DNA of 55,290 nt from Candidatus Gottesmanbacteria bacterium RIFCSPLOWO2_01_FULL_42_22 (GCA_001779315.1 MFJU01000035.1:61255-116544); one strand, 5' to 3'; counted from the first letter of the stretch, positions 16,464 to 25,600 are shown. Numbers and translations: made by a program. The notes: generated from the sequence alone by a model not told the origin.

Positions 16464-18503
16464 TTAATCCAGTGAGACTGATTTAATTGTATATGGAAGC
16501 ACTTTCTCACGCAAGAGGGGGAAAGAAGATAAGGAATGATCTTTGTTAAAGAGATTAAGAGCTTCAGTACGCGTTGTTTTAATTAAAGCTAAATCTCGAA
16601 AATCAGCAAATTTCAGACCCCAATTTCCATGCTGGACGGTACCGAAAAATTCACCCGGTCCTCTTAATTTTAAATCGTATTCGGCGATCTTTTGTCCGAT
16701 TGAATAGCGTGTCAGGGCAGAAAGCCTGTCTAAAGCTTTCTGTTGGGTGCTGTCGCTAAACAGAAGGCAATATGATTGGATATTCCCTCGGCCGACCCGT
16801 CCTCTCAGCTGATGGAGCTGGGCTAGGCCAAAACGGTCAGCCGCCTCTATAAGAATAATTGTCGCATCCGGAAAATCGATACCGACTTCCACAATCGGAG
16901 TCGCCACCAGAATTTCAATTTCCTTATTTTTAAATTTCCGTAAAACCGCCGATTTTTCCTCAGACTTCAATCGGCCATGCAGTAGCCCCAAGTTTAGACC
17001 CTGAAAAACCTCATTTTTAAGCCGTTTATATTCCGCTTTAGCGCTTTTGACGCTGCCTAAGCTTTCGGATGGTTCGATAAACGGACAAAGTACAAAAACC
17101 TGCTGCAGCTTATCTTTTCGGCTGCTCTTTATCTTTTTGATAACCCATTGATAAGCCGCCTCTCTTTTTTGAGGAGGGACAACGTAAGTTTTGACCGGCA
17201 ACCTGTCTTTTGGCATTTGGTCTAAATGCGATAAATTTAAATCCGAATACAAAGTCAGGGCGATAGTATGCGGAATGGGAGTAGCTGTCATAGAAAGAAT
17301 ATGCGGATATTTCCCTTTAAAGCGCATGGCTGCCCTTTGTTCAACTCCGAAACGGTGTTGCTCATCGATGATGACCAAACCCAAATCAGCCGGTGGGGCA
17401 AAATTATATAAAAGGGCATGTGTGCCGATTACAACCGAATCATCAATACTTCCCTCTTTTTCCTTGCCGGATAAAAAACCGACTTTAAGGCCGTAGGGAA
17501 CCAAAAAATTTTTGACTGAAATGAAATGTTGTTTGGCCAGAATTTCTGTGGGAGCCAGAAGGACAGATTTAAGTCCTGATAAATGCGCGGCATACATACA
17601 AATTACCGCTACAATGGTTTTGCCGCTGCCCACATCGCCGGATAAAAGCCTGTTCATCGGCCTCTCAGCTTTAACATCTTCAAATATTTCTTCTAAAACT
17701 TTTTCCTGGGCCCCTGTTAAGCGGAAAGGCAATTTATTGATAAATGTCCTGATTTTATCAGAAGCAGGCTCAATTTTTTTGGCGCTTTTAAGTTTTATCC
17801 ATTTCTTTTTCCTGATTAAAGATGCCAGCTGGGCAATTAATAGTTCTTCAAAGGCCAGCCGTCTCAGGGCATTTTGGGCATCTTTTAGCGTTTTGGGGAA
17901 ATGAACATCAGACATAGCCTTTTTAAGCGGGGGTAAGTTGTTAGCCTCAAGGATTTCCGGAGGTAAAAATTCCGGGATTTCCAGGTTAAAACGTTTAAAG
18001 AGTATGGAGATTTTGGTTCTGAGCCATTTAGAGGTCAGCCCGGCCGTCTCAGGATAAACCGGAATGAGGCCGGCCGTATGGATATGGTCGCGGTTTGTGG
18101 CAATTATTTCATACTGCGGCACCAGAAAGGCCGGTTTTCTCTCGTAAAATTTGACCTGCCCGGCCACGCTTATTTCTGTACCGGGATGCATAATCGAAGC
18201 TAAATAAGTCTGGTTAAACCAAATGAGGCTGATCTCTCCGGTTTCATCAGCTAATTTCGCTTTCTGCAATTTTTTACCGCTGCGGGTAAAAATATTTTTA
18301 AAATCCGTAATCTTTCCCTCCACTGAAACAGTTTCACCCACTTGAATTCCGGCTATTTTTGATACCAAGGAGTAATTATCGTAGCGGAAGGGCGCATGAT
18401 ACAGGAGTTCGCCGATGGTTCGGATGGACAATTTTTCCAAAAGTTTTTGGTAGTAAGGACCGATCATCGCAAGCGAAGAGACCGCTGATTTAAAGTCGAG
18501 CAT
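16464..18503 (-). CDS. recG: ATP-dependent DNA helicase RecG
   Basis: 679 residues. An N-terminal wedge/OB domain (about 50-150, with VSVEGKITDF) precedes the two helicase lobes. Motif I is LLSGDVGSGKTIVA; motif II is VIIDEQHRFGVEQR (DEQH); motif III is MTATPIP; motif VI is QLRGRVGRG. RecG remodels stalled forks and branched DNA. ATG 18503 gives MLDFKSAVSS; an upstream TTG at 18512 would add three residues. It follows a 34-residue ORF by 9 nt. Confidence 0.95.
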   Translation of the reverse strand: MLDFKSAVSSLAMIGPYYQKLLEKLSIRTIGELLYHAPFRYDNYSLVSKIAGIQVGETVSVEGKITDFKNIFTRSGKKLQKAKLADETGEISLIWFNQTYLASIMHPGTEISVAGQVKFYERKPAFLVPQYEIIATNRDHIHTAGLIPVYPETAGLTSKWLRTKISILFKRFNLEIPEFLPPEILEANNLPPLKKAMSDVHFPKTLKDAQNALRRLAFEELLIAQLASLIRKKKWIKLKSAKKIEPASDKIRTFINKLPFRLTGAQEKVLEEIFEDVKAERPMNRLLSGDVGSGKTIVAVICMYAAHLSGLKSVLLAPTEILAKQHFISVKNFLVPYGLKVGFLSGKEKEGSIDDSVVIGTHALLYNFAPPADLGLVIIDEQHRFGVEQRAAMRFKGKYPHILSMTATPIPHTIALTLYSDLNLSHLDQMPKDRLPVKTYVVPPQKREAAYQWVIKKIKSSRKDKLQQVFVLCPFIEPSESLGSVKSAKAEYKRLKNEVFQGLNLGLLHGRLKSEEKSAVLRKFKNKEIEILVATPIVEVGIDFPDATIILIEAADRFGLAQLHQLRGRVGRGNIQSYCLLFSDSTQQKALDRLSALTRYSIGQKIAEYDLKLRGPGEFFGTVQHGNWGLKFADFRDLALIKTTRTEALNLFNKDHSLSSFPLLREKVLPYTIKSVSLD

Positions 18504-18512
18504 ATAGATCAA

Positions 18513-18617
18513 TCAGGGTAAAAACAATACCGGAGCCAGGGAAGTTACAATCAGGGCCACAGTCGAGATGAAAATTATGACCGTCCAGACTTTTTTATGT
18601 TTGCGGAAAAAGTTCAT
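18513..18617 (-). CDS. 34-aa single-pass membrane miniprotein between tyrS and recG
   Basis: The ATG at 18617 overlaps the tyrS TGA (ATGA), and a TGA at 18515-18513 closes the frame 9 nt before recG. The product starts MNFFRKHKKVWT and continues as one hydrophobic helix ending APVLFLP. A basic N-terminus followed by a membrane helix is a coherent topology, and the stop/start overlap matches the coupling style of the neighbouring genes. No function can be assigned; it may be a conserved small membrane protein of the lineage. Confidence 0.6.
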   Translation of the reverse strand: MNFFRKHKKVWTVIIFISTVALIVTSLAPVLFLP

Positions 18618-19810
18618 GATTTTTTGATTCTGGCAAATTTATGTTTGCCTACTCTGACAGTTTGACCCGTTTTAATAGATATCCTCGAATTTTCATCCAT
18701 TACTGTCACCCCGTCAATATCGACAGCCCCCTCCCTGATTAAACGCTTGGCTTCACTTTTAGATTTTACCATATTAAGTTTAATTAACAGATCGGCAAGG
18801 GTGAGACTCTCTTCCCTGATCTGGAATTCCGCTAAGTTTCCCTCCTGGCCAGACTTTTGGAAAACAGATTCAAAATATTTTTCGGCATTTTCGGCATCTT
18901 TTTCCGAATTAAGCATCTTTGTCAGTCTCAAAGCCAGCTGTTTTTTATATATCATCGGATTTTCCCCATTTTTAAGAGCATTTTCGATTTGCTTAACATG
19001 TGAAAGCGGTAAATCGGTAATAAAATAAAAACAATTTATGATTGCTGAGTCCGGCAAATTCATAATCAGACAGTACAGATCATTGGGTTTACTTGTCAGG
19101 GCAATGACGTTGCCTTCTGTTTTGCCGATTTTTTTGCCGGAGGCATCTGTCAAAAGAGGCGTTGTCAGGACAAACTTTTCCCGATTTTGCATTTCCCTGA
19201 CTAATTTCCGTCCGGCTAACATATTAAACATTTGGTCGCTTCCTCCGATTTCCAGATCAACTTTCATAGCCACAGAATCATAGCCCTGTAACAGAGGATA
19301 CATGAACTCGCGCATGTTGATATCTTCACCGCGTCTCTTTCGATCCGCGTAAAGGTCCCGTTCTTCCAGCTGCTGAAGCGTAAAATGTCCGGCGATTTCC
19401 AAAATATCAATCAGGGTCAGCTTATTCAGCCAGTCTCCGTTGTAAAGAATCTCGGCCTTATTTTCCCCCTCAAAGCTAATGACTTTGGCAGCCTGCAGGA
19501 TATAATCGCGGGCATTTTCCCGAAGTTCTTGTAGGCTTAGAAATTTATCCCTGGTCCGAAGTTTGCCGGAAGGATCGCCTGCCTGGCCGGTGCCGTCACC
19601 GATGAGAAAAATGACATGATGGCCCAATTTCTGGAATTGGCTAAGCTTCAGAAGCCCGACCAGATGGCCGATGTGAAGCTGAATCCCGGAAGGGTCAAAG
19701 CCCTGAAAGAGTCTGATCTTTTGGCCTGACCGCAATACTTTTTCCAGTGCTTCTCGGGTAGGGTATATTTTATCCACTCCCCGCCTTAAGGTTTCTTCAA
19801 TTGGGTCCAT
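18614..19810 (-). CDS. tyrS: Tyrosyl-tRNA synthetase
   Basis: 398 residues, class I synthetase. HIGH motif appears as HIGHLVGL (about residue 47). The tyrosine-specific region includes QGYDSVAMKVDLEIGGSDQMFN, and the KMSKS loop is replaced by KKIGKTEGN, as in many TyrZ-type enzymes. A C-terminal S4 RNA-binding domain covers the last ~60 residues (LADLLIKLNMVKSKSEAKRLI...). It begins a long minus-strand run continuing into recG. Confidence 0.95.
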   Translation of the reverse strand: MDPIEETLRRGVDKIYPTREALEKVLRSGQKIRLFQGFDPSGIQLHIGHLVGLLKLSQFQKLGHHVIFLIGDGTGQAGDPSGKLRTRDKFLSLQELRENARDYILQAAKVISFEGENKAEILYNGDWLNKLTLIDILEIAGHFTLQQLEERDLYADRKRRGEDINMREFMYPLLQGYDSVAMKVDLEIGGSDQMFNMLAGRKLVREMQNREKFVLTTPLLTDASGKKIGKTEGNVIALTSKPNDLYCLIMNLPDSAIINCFYFITDLPLSHVKQIENALKNGENPMIYKKQLALRLTKMLNSEKDAENAEKYFESVFQKSGQEGNLAEFQIREESLTLADLLIKLNMVKSKSEAKRLIREGAVDIDGVTVMDENSRISIKTGQTVRVGKHKFARIKKS

Positions 19811-19816
19811 ATTAGA

Positions 19817-19844
19817 ATTATAACAGCTTCGGTTGCCGCCTCAA
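19817..19844 (-). promoter_or_regulatory. Promoter of tyrS
   Basis: On the minus strand: TTGAGG (19844-19839), a 16-nt spacer, TATAAT (19822-19817), six bases, ATG (19810). The consensus -10 and the very short leader predict a leaderless transcript. Confidence 0.75.
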
Positions 19845-19875
19845 ATACTTTCTGTTAAACTCGTCATGTAAGAAG

Positions 19876-22512
19876 ATGAATTACTCATTCAGCACACGTT
19901 ACCGCCGGATAAGGATCAACCCCCGCTCATCCAAACAATCAAAGTGGATTTACCGGAGCCGGGTCCTGAAAGTCAGACTTCTTAATTTCCTGTTTAGCTA
20001 TATCTGGTATATCCTGGGAGGATCGGTCGTCTTTTTATTGCTTCTGTTTGCCGTTTATTCCAGGGATCTTCCCTCGCCAGAGAAAATCAAAAGGCGTGAA
20101 GGTTTTTCGACGGTGATACTGGACCGCAACCACAAAACTATTTATGACATTTTCACCGACCGGAACACCATTCCCATAAAATTTACAGAAATGCCCGATC
20201 ATTTGAAGAAAGCAACTATCGCCATTGAGGATAAGGATTTTTATAAACATCAGGGTTTCTCGACACGCGGAGTCATCCGCGCCATAATTAATATATTGAC
20301 TTTTAAGGGCCTCCAGGGAGGCTCCACCCTGACCCAGCAGCTGGTCAAAAACGTGCTGTTGACCTCGGAAAGGACTTTGCCCCGGAAATTCAAGGAATTT
20401 ATTCTGGCAGTTGAGATAGAAAGGAAGTATTCCAAGGACGAGATTCTGCAGATGTATCTGAATGAGGCTCCTTACGGCGGGACGATGTGGGGAATTGAGT
20501 CAGCCGCCCAGGGTTATTTCGGCAAAAGTACGCGCGAACTGGATTTATTGGAATCGGTCATTCTGGCCGGATTGCCGCAAAGGCCAAGCTACTATTCGCC
20601 GTTTAATGCCAGTAACGAGGCCTATAAGCAAAGAAGCGAGGAAGTTTTGCGCCGGATGCGGGAGGACGGTTATATTTCTCAAAAAGAGGAAAAGGATTAT
20701 AAAAAGCAGCTTTCCGAATATAAATTCAACAAAAGCAGTCTCTCTTTCAGGGCTCCTCATTTTGTCGAATACGTCAAAAAGCAGCTGATTGACAAATTCG
20801 GCGAGAAAAAAGTCGAACAAGGCGGCTTGAAAGTGGTGACTACTCTCGATTTGGAGCTGCAAAAAAAAGCCGAAGAAATTATTTTTGAAGAGACGGAAAA
20901 AGTTAAGAACTTAAAGGTAGGCAACGGTGCGGCAGTTGTCATAGATCCTGCCACAGGCGACATTTTAGCCTACGTCGGCAGCCGCGAGTATGAATCCGAA
21001 GACAGTCAATTTCAGGGGAAATTTGATGTGGTCAGTATGGGTTTGCGACAGCCCGGCAGTGCTTTAAAACCGATTACCTACGCGGTAGCCTTTGCCAATA
21101 ATTACACTCCGGCCACTTTAATCATGGATGTTGAAACCAAATTTCCGGGAGGAACTAATCTGCCGGATTATATTCCGAAAAACTATGACGGCAAGTTCCG
21201 CGGGCCGGTCCAGCTGCGTTTTGCCTTGGGCAATTCCATCAATCTGCCGGCAGTGAAATTAACGGCTTTGGTAGGTATCAGGAAAATTCTGGAAACAGCA
21301 TATGAATTAGGCCTGTCCACATTGAAACCCACTTCCGAAAATGAAAACCGCCTCGGTCTTTCCATTACTTTGGGAGGCGGGGAAGTGAAATTGTTGGAAC
21401 TGACTTCAGCCTACGGGGTTTTTGCTACAGGCGGTATCAGGTATGAACCGCTTGCCATCCTGAAAGTCACCGATACCAATGATAAAATTCTTTTTGAGCA
21501 TAAAAAAACATCCGGCAAACGGGTTTTGGCTGAGGATGTTTCATTCCTGGTTAATCATATTCTGCTGGATAATATAGCCCGCCAGGAAGTTTTCGGTGAA
21601 AGAAGCTATCTGGTTATCCCCGGAAAGACCGTCTCTGTCAAAACCGGTACCACCGATGATAAAAAAGACAACTGGGCCATCGGCTACACCCCGTATGCCG
21701 TGGCCGGGGTTTGGGTGGGCAATAACGACAATACTCCGATGGATCCTAGATTGGCTTCCGGAGCAACCGGGGCCTCACCCATTTGGAACCGTCTGATGAG
21801 GGAAATCACCGCCGGTCATAAAGATCAAGCTTTTCCCATCCCCGGCAATATCGTTTCCTTAAATATTGACGCTTTCGGCGGTGGTCTCCCTATAGACGGC
21901 CGGCCGGCCAGAAGCGAATATTTTATCAAAGGTACCGAACCGAGCGGACCGTCTCCGATTTACAAAAAACTGAAAATTTCCAAAAACGATTCCGGTAAAC
22001 TGGCAAATCCGCTGGAAATTGCCACCGGCCAATATGAGGAGAAAGACTTTATCGTGTTCGAGGAAAAAGACCCGACGGGCAGTGACCCTAACCGCTGGCA
22101 GGAAGGCATCGATAAGTGGCTGGAAAGCCAATCCGACCCCCAATACCATCCGCCCAAAGATACGGCTGAAGGGGATGAAAATAACGTCATTGTCAATATT
22201 AAAAATCCCCAGGACTGGCAGAGAATCAACAGTAACAATCCTGAAATATCAGCGGAAGCGAAAGCCTTAAGAACGGTAACCAGGCTGGAAATATATGTCG
22301 ATGGTGATATGAAAGCTCAGGAGATTGGTAAGTCAATCAGCAAAAATATTTCAATTGCTGACGGTCTGCATAAAATCAAAATCAAAGCATACACGGAAGG
22401 AAATCACTCGGGAGAGAGGGAGATTACAGTCGGCATCAACCAGGACGCCATTGATCCAACAGTTACCGTTCAGCCTTCAAATACACCGCCGGTCAGTCCG
22501 ACTGTTTCCTAA
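19876..22512 (+). CDS. Class A penicillin-binding protein (peptidoglycan glycosyltransferase/transpeptidase)
   Basis: 878 residues. Cytoplasmic basic tail, one membrane helix (about 38-62), then glycosyltransferase family 51 domain with EDKDFYKHQGFS and GGSTLTQQLVKN. The transpeptidase domain has SxxK in RQPGSALKP, SxN in GNSINLPAVK and KTG in VKTGTTDDKKDNWAIGY. The C-terminal ~170 residues form an extra beta domain and a Thr/Pro tail. It builds and crosslinks peptidoglycan outside the membrane. A decayed copy of its C-terminal end lies at 26024-26412. Only 2 nt separate its stop from the HprK-like gene. Confidence 0.95.
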   Translation: MNYSFSTRYRRIRINPRSSKQSKWIYRSRVLKVRLLNFLFSYIWYILGGSVVFLLLLFAVYSRDLPSPEKIKRREGFSTVILDRNHKTIYDIFTDRNTIPIKFTEMPDHLKKATIAIEDKDFYKHQGFSTRGVIRAIINILTFKGLQGGSTLTQQLVKNVLLTSERTLPRKFKEFILAVEIERKYSKDEILQMYLNEAPYGGTMWGIESAAQGYFGKSTRELDLLESVILAGLPQRPSYYSPFNASNEAYKQRSEEVLRRMREDGYISQKEEKDYKKQLSEYKFNKSSLSFRAPHFVEYVKKQLIDKFGEKKVEQGGLKVVTTLDLELQKKAEEIIFEETEKVKNLKVGNGAAVVIDPATGDILAYVGSREYESEDSQFQGKFDVVSMGLRQPGSALKPITYAVAFANNYTPATLIMDVETKFPGGTNLPDYIPKNYDGKFRGPVQLRFALGNSINLPAVKLTALVGIRKILETAYELGLSTLKPTSENENRLGLSITLGGGEVKLLELTSAYGVFATGGIRYEPLAILKVTDTNDKILFEHKKTSGKRVLAEDVSFLVNHILLDNIARQEVFGERSYLVIPGKTVSVKTGTTDDKKDNWAIGYTPYAVAGVWVGNNDNTPMDPRLASGATGASPIWNRLMREITAGHKDQAFPIPGNIVSLNIDAFGGGLPIDGRPARSEYFIKGTEPSGPSPIYKKLKISKNDSGKLANPLEIATGQYEEKDFIVFEEKDPTGSDPNRWQEGIDKWLESQSDPQYHPPKDTAEGDENNVIVNIKNPQDWQRINSNNPEISAEAKALRTVTRLEIYVDGDMKAQEIGKSISKNISIADGLHKIKIKAYTEGNHSGEREITVGINQDAIDPTVTVQPSNTPPVSPTVS

Positions 22513-22514
22513 AT

Positions 22515-23321
22515 ATGACAAAATCAGATCAGGAATATTATTATTTAACTATAGGCGGATTTATTATTGAAATCTTTTTCTGTCCGCAAAAAGAAGAAGT
22601 CTGTCTAAGTCAGAGGAAAAGACTCATGTCAGAGGTTAAACAGGAGTTTTTACCTTTTTTAACGAAAAAACCGAAAACAGCAGATGCCAGGATAGAATTT
22701 CATTTCCGTATCCCGATTGTTTTTCCGTTTGACAAAAAAAAGAACCGGCTTTTTTTTATAACATATTTTATCGATGAAGGAGACAAAATACTGACTTATT
22801 ATTACCTGAATGCCTTTCAATTTTCCTATCTTTTACTTTATGTGCTTCATAAACTTCTGGTTAGACATCAGGGATTTGTCCTTCATGCATCAGCCTGCCT
22901 GATAAATGACAGGATTGATTTATTTATGGGTCCGTCAGGAGCCGGTAAAACTACTGTACTGAATAACCTTAAAAAATATTATCGGCCTTTCGCCGATGAT
23001 ACGGTAATTGTCAGAAAAAAAGGTTCTGATTTCCGGGTTTACCAGACCCCTTTGAATGAAAGTAACCGGAAAATGATTAAGGCCAGCTCAAAATCATATC
23101 GGCTTGGCAGGATTTTTTTTATTCATAAAGCCAGATCCGACCGGATTGACAAAATTGCGGAAACAGAATCAGTGATAGCAAGATTATCCAATCAATTAAG
23201 GAGTCGTAAGCAGGATAAGAGTCAACAATTTAAAACATTACTCCAGTTGGTAAATAAAAAGATTTTTTTTGAACTATATTTTAAAAAAGTTAGTGCTGAT
23301 TTAGGACAGTTATTGGTTTAA
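22515..23321 (+). CDS. HprK-like P-loop kinase, copy 1 of the peptide module
   Basis: 268 residues. The C-terminal half has the HPr kinase-like core: LHASACLI with His124, P-loop GPSGAGKT (139-146) and FADDTVIV with Asp161/162. It lacks the HprK signature downstream and the N-terminal HprK domain, so it is not a true catabolite-repression kinase. Relatives occur with PqqD proteins in glycan loci and in lasso-peptide clusters, where they phosphorylate the peptide. It starts 2 nt after the PBP stop and ends 10 nt from the convergent precursor gene. Similar in plan to the protein at 26736-27533 but strongly diverged. Confidence 0.8.
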   Translation: MTKSDQEYYYLTIGGFIIEIFFCPQKEEVCLSQRKRLMSEVKQEFLPFLTKKPKTADARIEFHFRIPIVFPFDKKKNRLFFITYFIDEGDKILTYYYLNAFQFSYLLLYVLHKLLVRHQGFVLHASACLINDRIDLFMGPSGAGKTTVLNNLKKYYRPFADDTVIVRKKGSDFRVYQTPLNESNRKMIKASSKSYRLGRIFFIHKARSDRIDKIAETESVIARLSNQLRSRKQDKSQQFKTLLQLVNKKIFFELYFKKVSADLGQLLV

Positions 23322-23331
23322 TCGTAAATAT

Positions 23332-23526
23332 TTAACAGGCACAATACCCAGTTCCCCGACAATTAGCATAACTCTGACCGCAACACGAAGCACATTCTGA
23401 GTCAGAACCGCAGGGAGGTTCACAAGCGGCGTATATTTCGTAAATCATTTCATCGAAAAAACCGAAAAGAAGGGAAATTTTTATTTTTTTAATTTTAATC
23501 CGGGGTTTCTGATATTTATTTTTCAT
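23332..23526 (-). CDS. Cys-rich RiPP-precursor-like peptide, copy 1
   Basis: 64 residues. A basic leader has YQKPRI (5-10) and KIKISLLF (14-21), then an acidic turn. The C-terminal 30 residues are rich in Gly, Ser and Cys, with cysteines at 35, 39, 45, 48, 49, 56, 62 and 64, ending CRGTGYCAC. Compared with the peptide at 27542, the block Y-x-K-P-x-[IL]-x3-K-I-K-[IL]-[SN]-L-[LF] is conserved with identical spacing while the tail differs. A constant leader with a variable Cys-rich end is typical of RiPP precursors. The ATG lies 9 nt after the stop of the membrane protein gene. A small zinc-binding or disulfide-rich secreted peptide is the alternative. Confidence 0.7.
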   Translation of the reverse strand: MKNKYQKPRIKIKKIKISLLFGFFDEMIYEIYAACEPPCGSDSECASCCGQSYANCRGTGYCAC

Positions 23527-23535
23527 TGAGTGTTT

Positions 23536-24075
23536 TTAACGGTCAGAAGCTTCTGTCAGAATTTCAAATTCATCCCCGTCTGACGGCTGATTGACCGGCA
23601 ACGAGATACGGCGTTTCAGTATGACGGATAGCCCGGGTTTCAGCTGATTAATTTCAACCGGAATTTTTTGGCCGGTTTCGTCAAGCCGATATACCCTTTT
23701 TAGAATATCTTCCTTGGATATTTCAGTACCATCAATAGCTTTATTTTGCGCGTTAACTATTTCCATAATCTGAAATCTGCCGTCATCTGATAATGCCGTT
23801 TTTTCACCCAGTTTGCCGGTTAATTGTTCGACCAGATAAAATGACTGACCGTTTTTTATGTCTTTATTCAGGAAATATTGTTTAATATCTCCCAGCATGA
23901 CCTGATTTCCTCCGCTATTGCTTATCTGATTATTTTTGGGAATTATAGTCTTGTTTTTTGCAGCGAGCGGGTTTATGGTATCTAAAAGGGTTGGATTGGT
24001 TATAAATACGTAGTAAATTAGTTCTGAGACTGTAATAAGTAATATTAGCAGAAAGGCAATTTTCAGGATTTTCAT
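23536..24075 (-). CDS. Single-pass membrane-anchored protein of the peptide module, copy 1
   Basis: 179 residues: an N-terminal membrane helix (about 5-27, with SELIYYVFIT), a polar linker, then a soluble beta-rich domain (~65-175) with LKPGLSVILKRR, a G-x-x-V-x-L strand seen also in copy 2 (LKVGDNVQL). Its helix matches that of the protein at 27745 (TIGEIIYYFIIT). It is transcribed before the Cys-rich peptide in the same operon. Role unknown: export, processing or immunity partner of the peptide are all possible. Confidence 0.6.
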   Translation of the reverse strand: MKILKIAFLLILLITVSELIYYVFITNPTLLDTINPLAAKNKTIIPKNNQISNSGGNQVMLGDIKQYFLNKDIKNGQSFYLVEQLTGKLGEKTALSDDGRFQIMEIVNAQNKAIDGTEISKEDILKRVYRLDETGQKIPVEINQLKPGLSVILKRRISLPVNQPSDGDEFEILTEASDR

Positions 24076-24127
24076 ATTATATTATGGTATATTAGATTTA
24101 AAATAATCGATAAGCGGTTATCTGTCA

Positions 24128-24143
24128 ATGAATATTATGGTCA
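24128..24143. repeat. Left target-site duplication of the IS element
   Basis: ATGAATATTATGGTCA, identical to 25601-25616 on the other side of the element. Flanking bases differ at both ends, so the duplication is exactly 16 bp. It is the first 16 bases of the PqqD gene. Confidence 0.9.
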
Positions 24144-25600
24144 TGTAGCACCAACATGAAAATGTCCTCTTTCACCAATATAGAAATGTCCGCTTTTAGG
24201 GTTCAAACTTAACTGGTTATTAAATTAACCAATAAGGGAGGAACCCGGATGAAAGGATATTTCACTATGAGCGTTAAAGAGGCAGACAGAATAGCCATCA
24301 TGGACAAGCTAATTGAGAAAAGGATTAAACAGAAACATGCCGCCTTACAGCTGAATTTATCAACAAGGCAAATAAGAAGAGTGATGAAAATATATAAAGA
24401 GGAAGGTAAATTTGGTTTAATCCATAAAAACAGGGGAAGGCAGGGAAACAGGGGTATTACCGGAGCCATAAAAGAAGAAATCATTTCTTTAATCAGCAGG
24501 AAATATCCGGACTTTGGTCCGACTCTGGCCTGTGAGAAGCTGTCTGCACTTCACGGGATATCATATTCGGATGAAACCATAAGGAAAATAATGACAGAGG
24601 GTAACCTCTGGAAAGCCAAAAATAAAAGAGTCAAAGACATTCATCCCTACCGGGAAAGAAGGGCTTGTTTGGGTGAGCTAATTCAGCTTGACGGCTCTCC
24701 GCACTTGTGGTTTGAGGACAGAGGTCCTTCCTGTACCCTTCTGGCGTTTATCGATGATGCCACTTCAAGGATCATGGATGGAATGTTTGTAGACTATGAA
24801 GGCACATTCACTCTTTTTGAGGCAACAGAGCATTATCTCTCTACCCATGGAAAGCCTCTTTCCTTTTATGTCGATAAGCATTCAACCTTCAAGATAAACA
24901 GGCAGGCTGATGTTGAAGAGGATTTAAAAGACACACAGGCACAATCACAATTTTCAAGAGCCATGAATGAGCTTTCAATTGAGGTTATCTTTGCCAATTC
25001 ACCGGAAGCAAAAGGGAGAGTAGAAAAGCTCTTTCAAACACTTCAGGACAGATTGGTTAAAGAAATGAGGCTGAAGGTAATAAAGTCAAAAGAAGAGGGA
25101 ACGAGATTTTTCAGGGAAGTATACATCCCATTCCATAACAGTAAGTTTGCGGTTGTCCCGGCAGAGAAAGCCAATCTGCATAAACCTCTTTTAGCAACTG
25201 ATGATTTAAGCAGAATATTCACAATAAGGTCAAAAAGGATGGTTACAAAGGATCTTGTTGTCAGGTACAAAAACACCAGGTATCAGCTTTTGCCGGCATC
25301 AGGCTCGCGATACACCTTAAGGCATGCTGCGGTAATAGTTGAAGAGAATAGAAAAGGCAAGATTAGTTTTATCTATAAAGATAAAACCATTGCCCACAAG
25401 ATAGCCGTCAAAGAAATTAAGCAGGCAAAACCCGTACAGGTTGCATCTTCAAAGGATTATAAAGAAAATCGTATTACAATCCCTGATTGGGATCATCCCT
25501 GGAGACAAATGGGCAGAGCACAGATAGCATTAAAAAACAGTTTATGAAAAGAGGACATTTCTAAATTGGAAATTAGCGGACATTTCTAAATTGGTTTAAC
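24144..25600 (+). mobile_element. IS1202/ISNCY-like insertion sequence, complete (1457 bp)
   Basis: Bounded by a 16-bp direct repeat. Each end carries two tandem copies of a motif close to CCAATnTAGAAATGTCC followed by G/T-C-T: left at about 24150-24175 and 24173-24200, right (inverted) at about 25550-25572 and 25575-25597. These paired terminal sites are likely transposase-binding repeats. One transposase gene fills the interior. The long target duplication fits the IS1202 group, known for duplications well above 10 bp. It has separated the PqqD gene from its original upstream region. Confidence 0.88.
24249..25547 (+). CDS. DDE transposase (IS1202/ISNCY type)
   Basis: 432 residues. An N-terminal helix-turn-helix region (about 28-60, LNLSTRQIRRVMK) precedes an RNase-H-like DDE core: Asp148 in LIQLDGSPHLWFED, Asp209 in FYVDKHSTF and Glu259 in SPEAKGRVEKLF. 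A beta domain follows (~345-400). The frame is intact, so the element may be active. Unlike most neighbours it has a strong Shine-Dalgarno (AAGGGAGG at 24234-24241, 7 nt from ATG). MSVKEADR at 24267 is a possible later start. Confidence 0.93.
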   Translation: MKGYFTMSVKEADRIAIMDKLIEKRIKQKHAALQLNLSTRQIRRVMKIYKEEGKFGLIHKNRGRQGNRGITGAIKEEIISLISRKYPDFGPTLACEKLSALHGISYSDETIRKIMTEGNLWKAKNKRVKDIHPYRERRACLGELIQLDGSPHLWFEDRGPSCTLLAFIDDATSRIMDGMFVDYEGTFTLFEATEHYLSTHGKPLSFYVDKHSTFKINRQADVEEDLKDTQAQSQFSRAMNELSIEVIFANSPEAKGRVEKLFQTLQDRLVKEMRLKVIKSKEEGTRFFREVYIPFHNSKFAVVPAEKANLHKPLLATDDLSRIFTIRSKRMVTKDLVVRYKNTRYQLLPASGSRYTLRHAAVIVEENRKGKISFIYKDKTIAHKIAVKEIKQAKPVQVASSKDYKENRITIPDWDHPWRQMGRAQIALKNSL

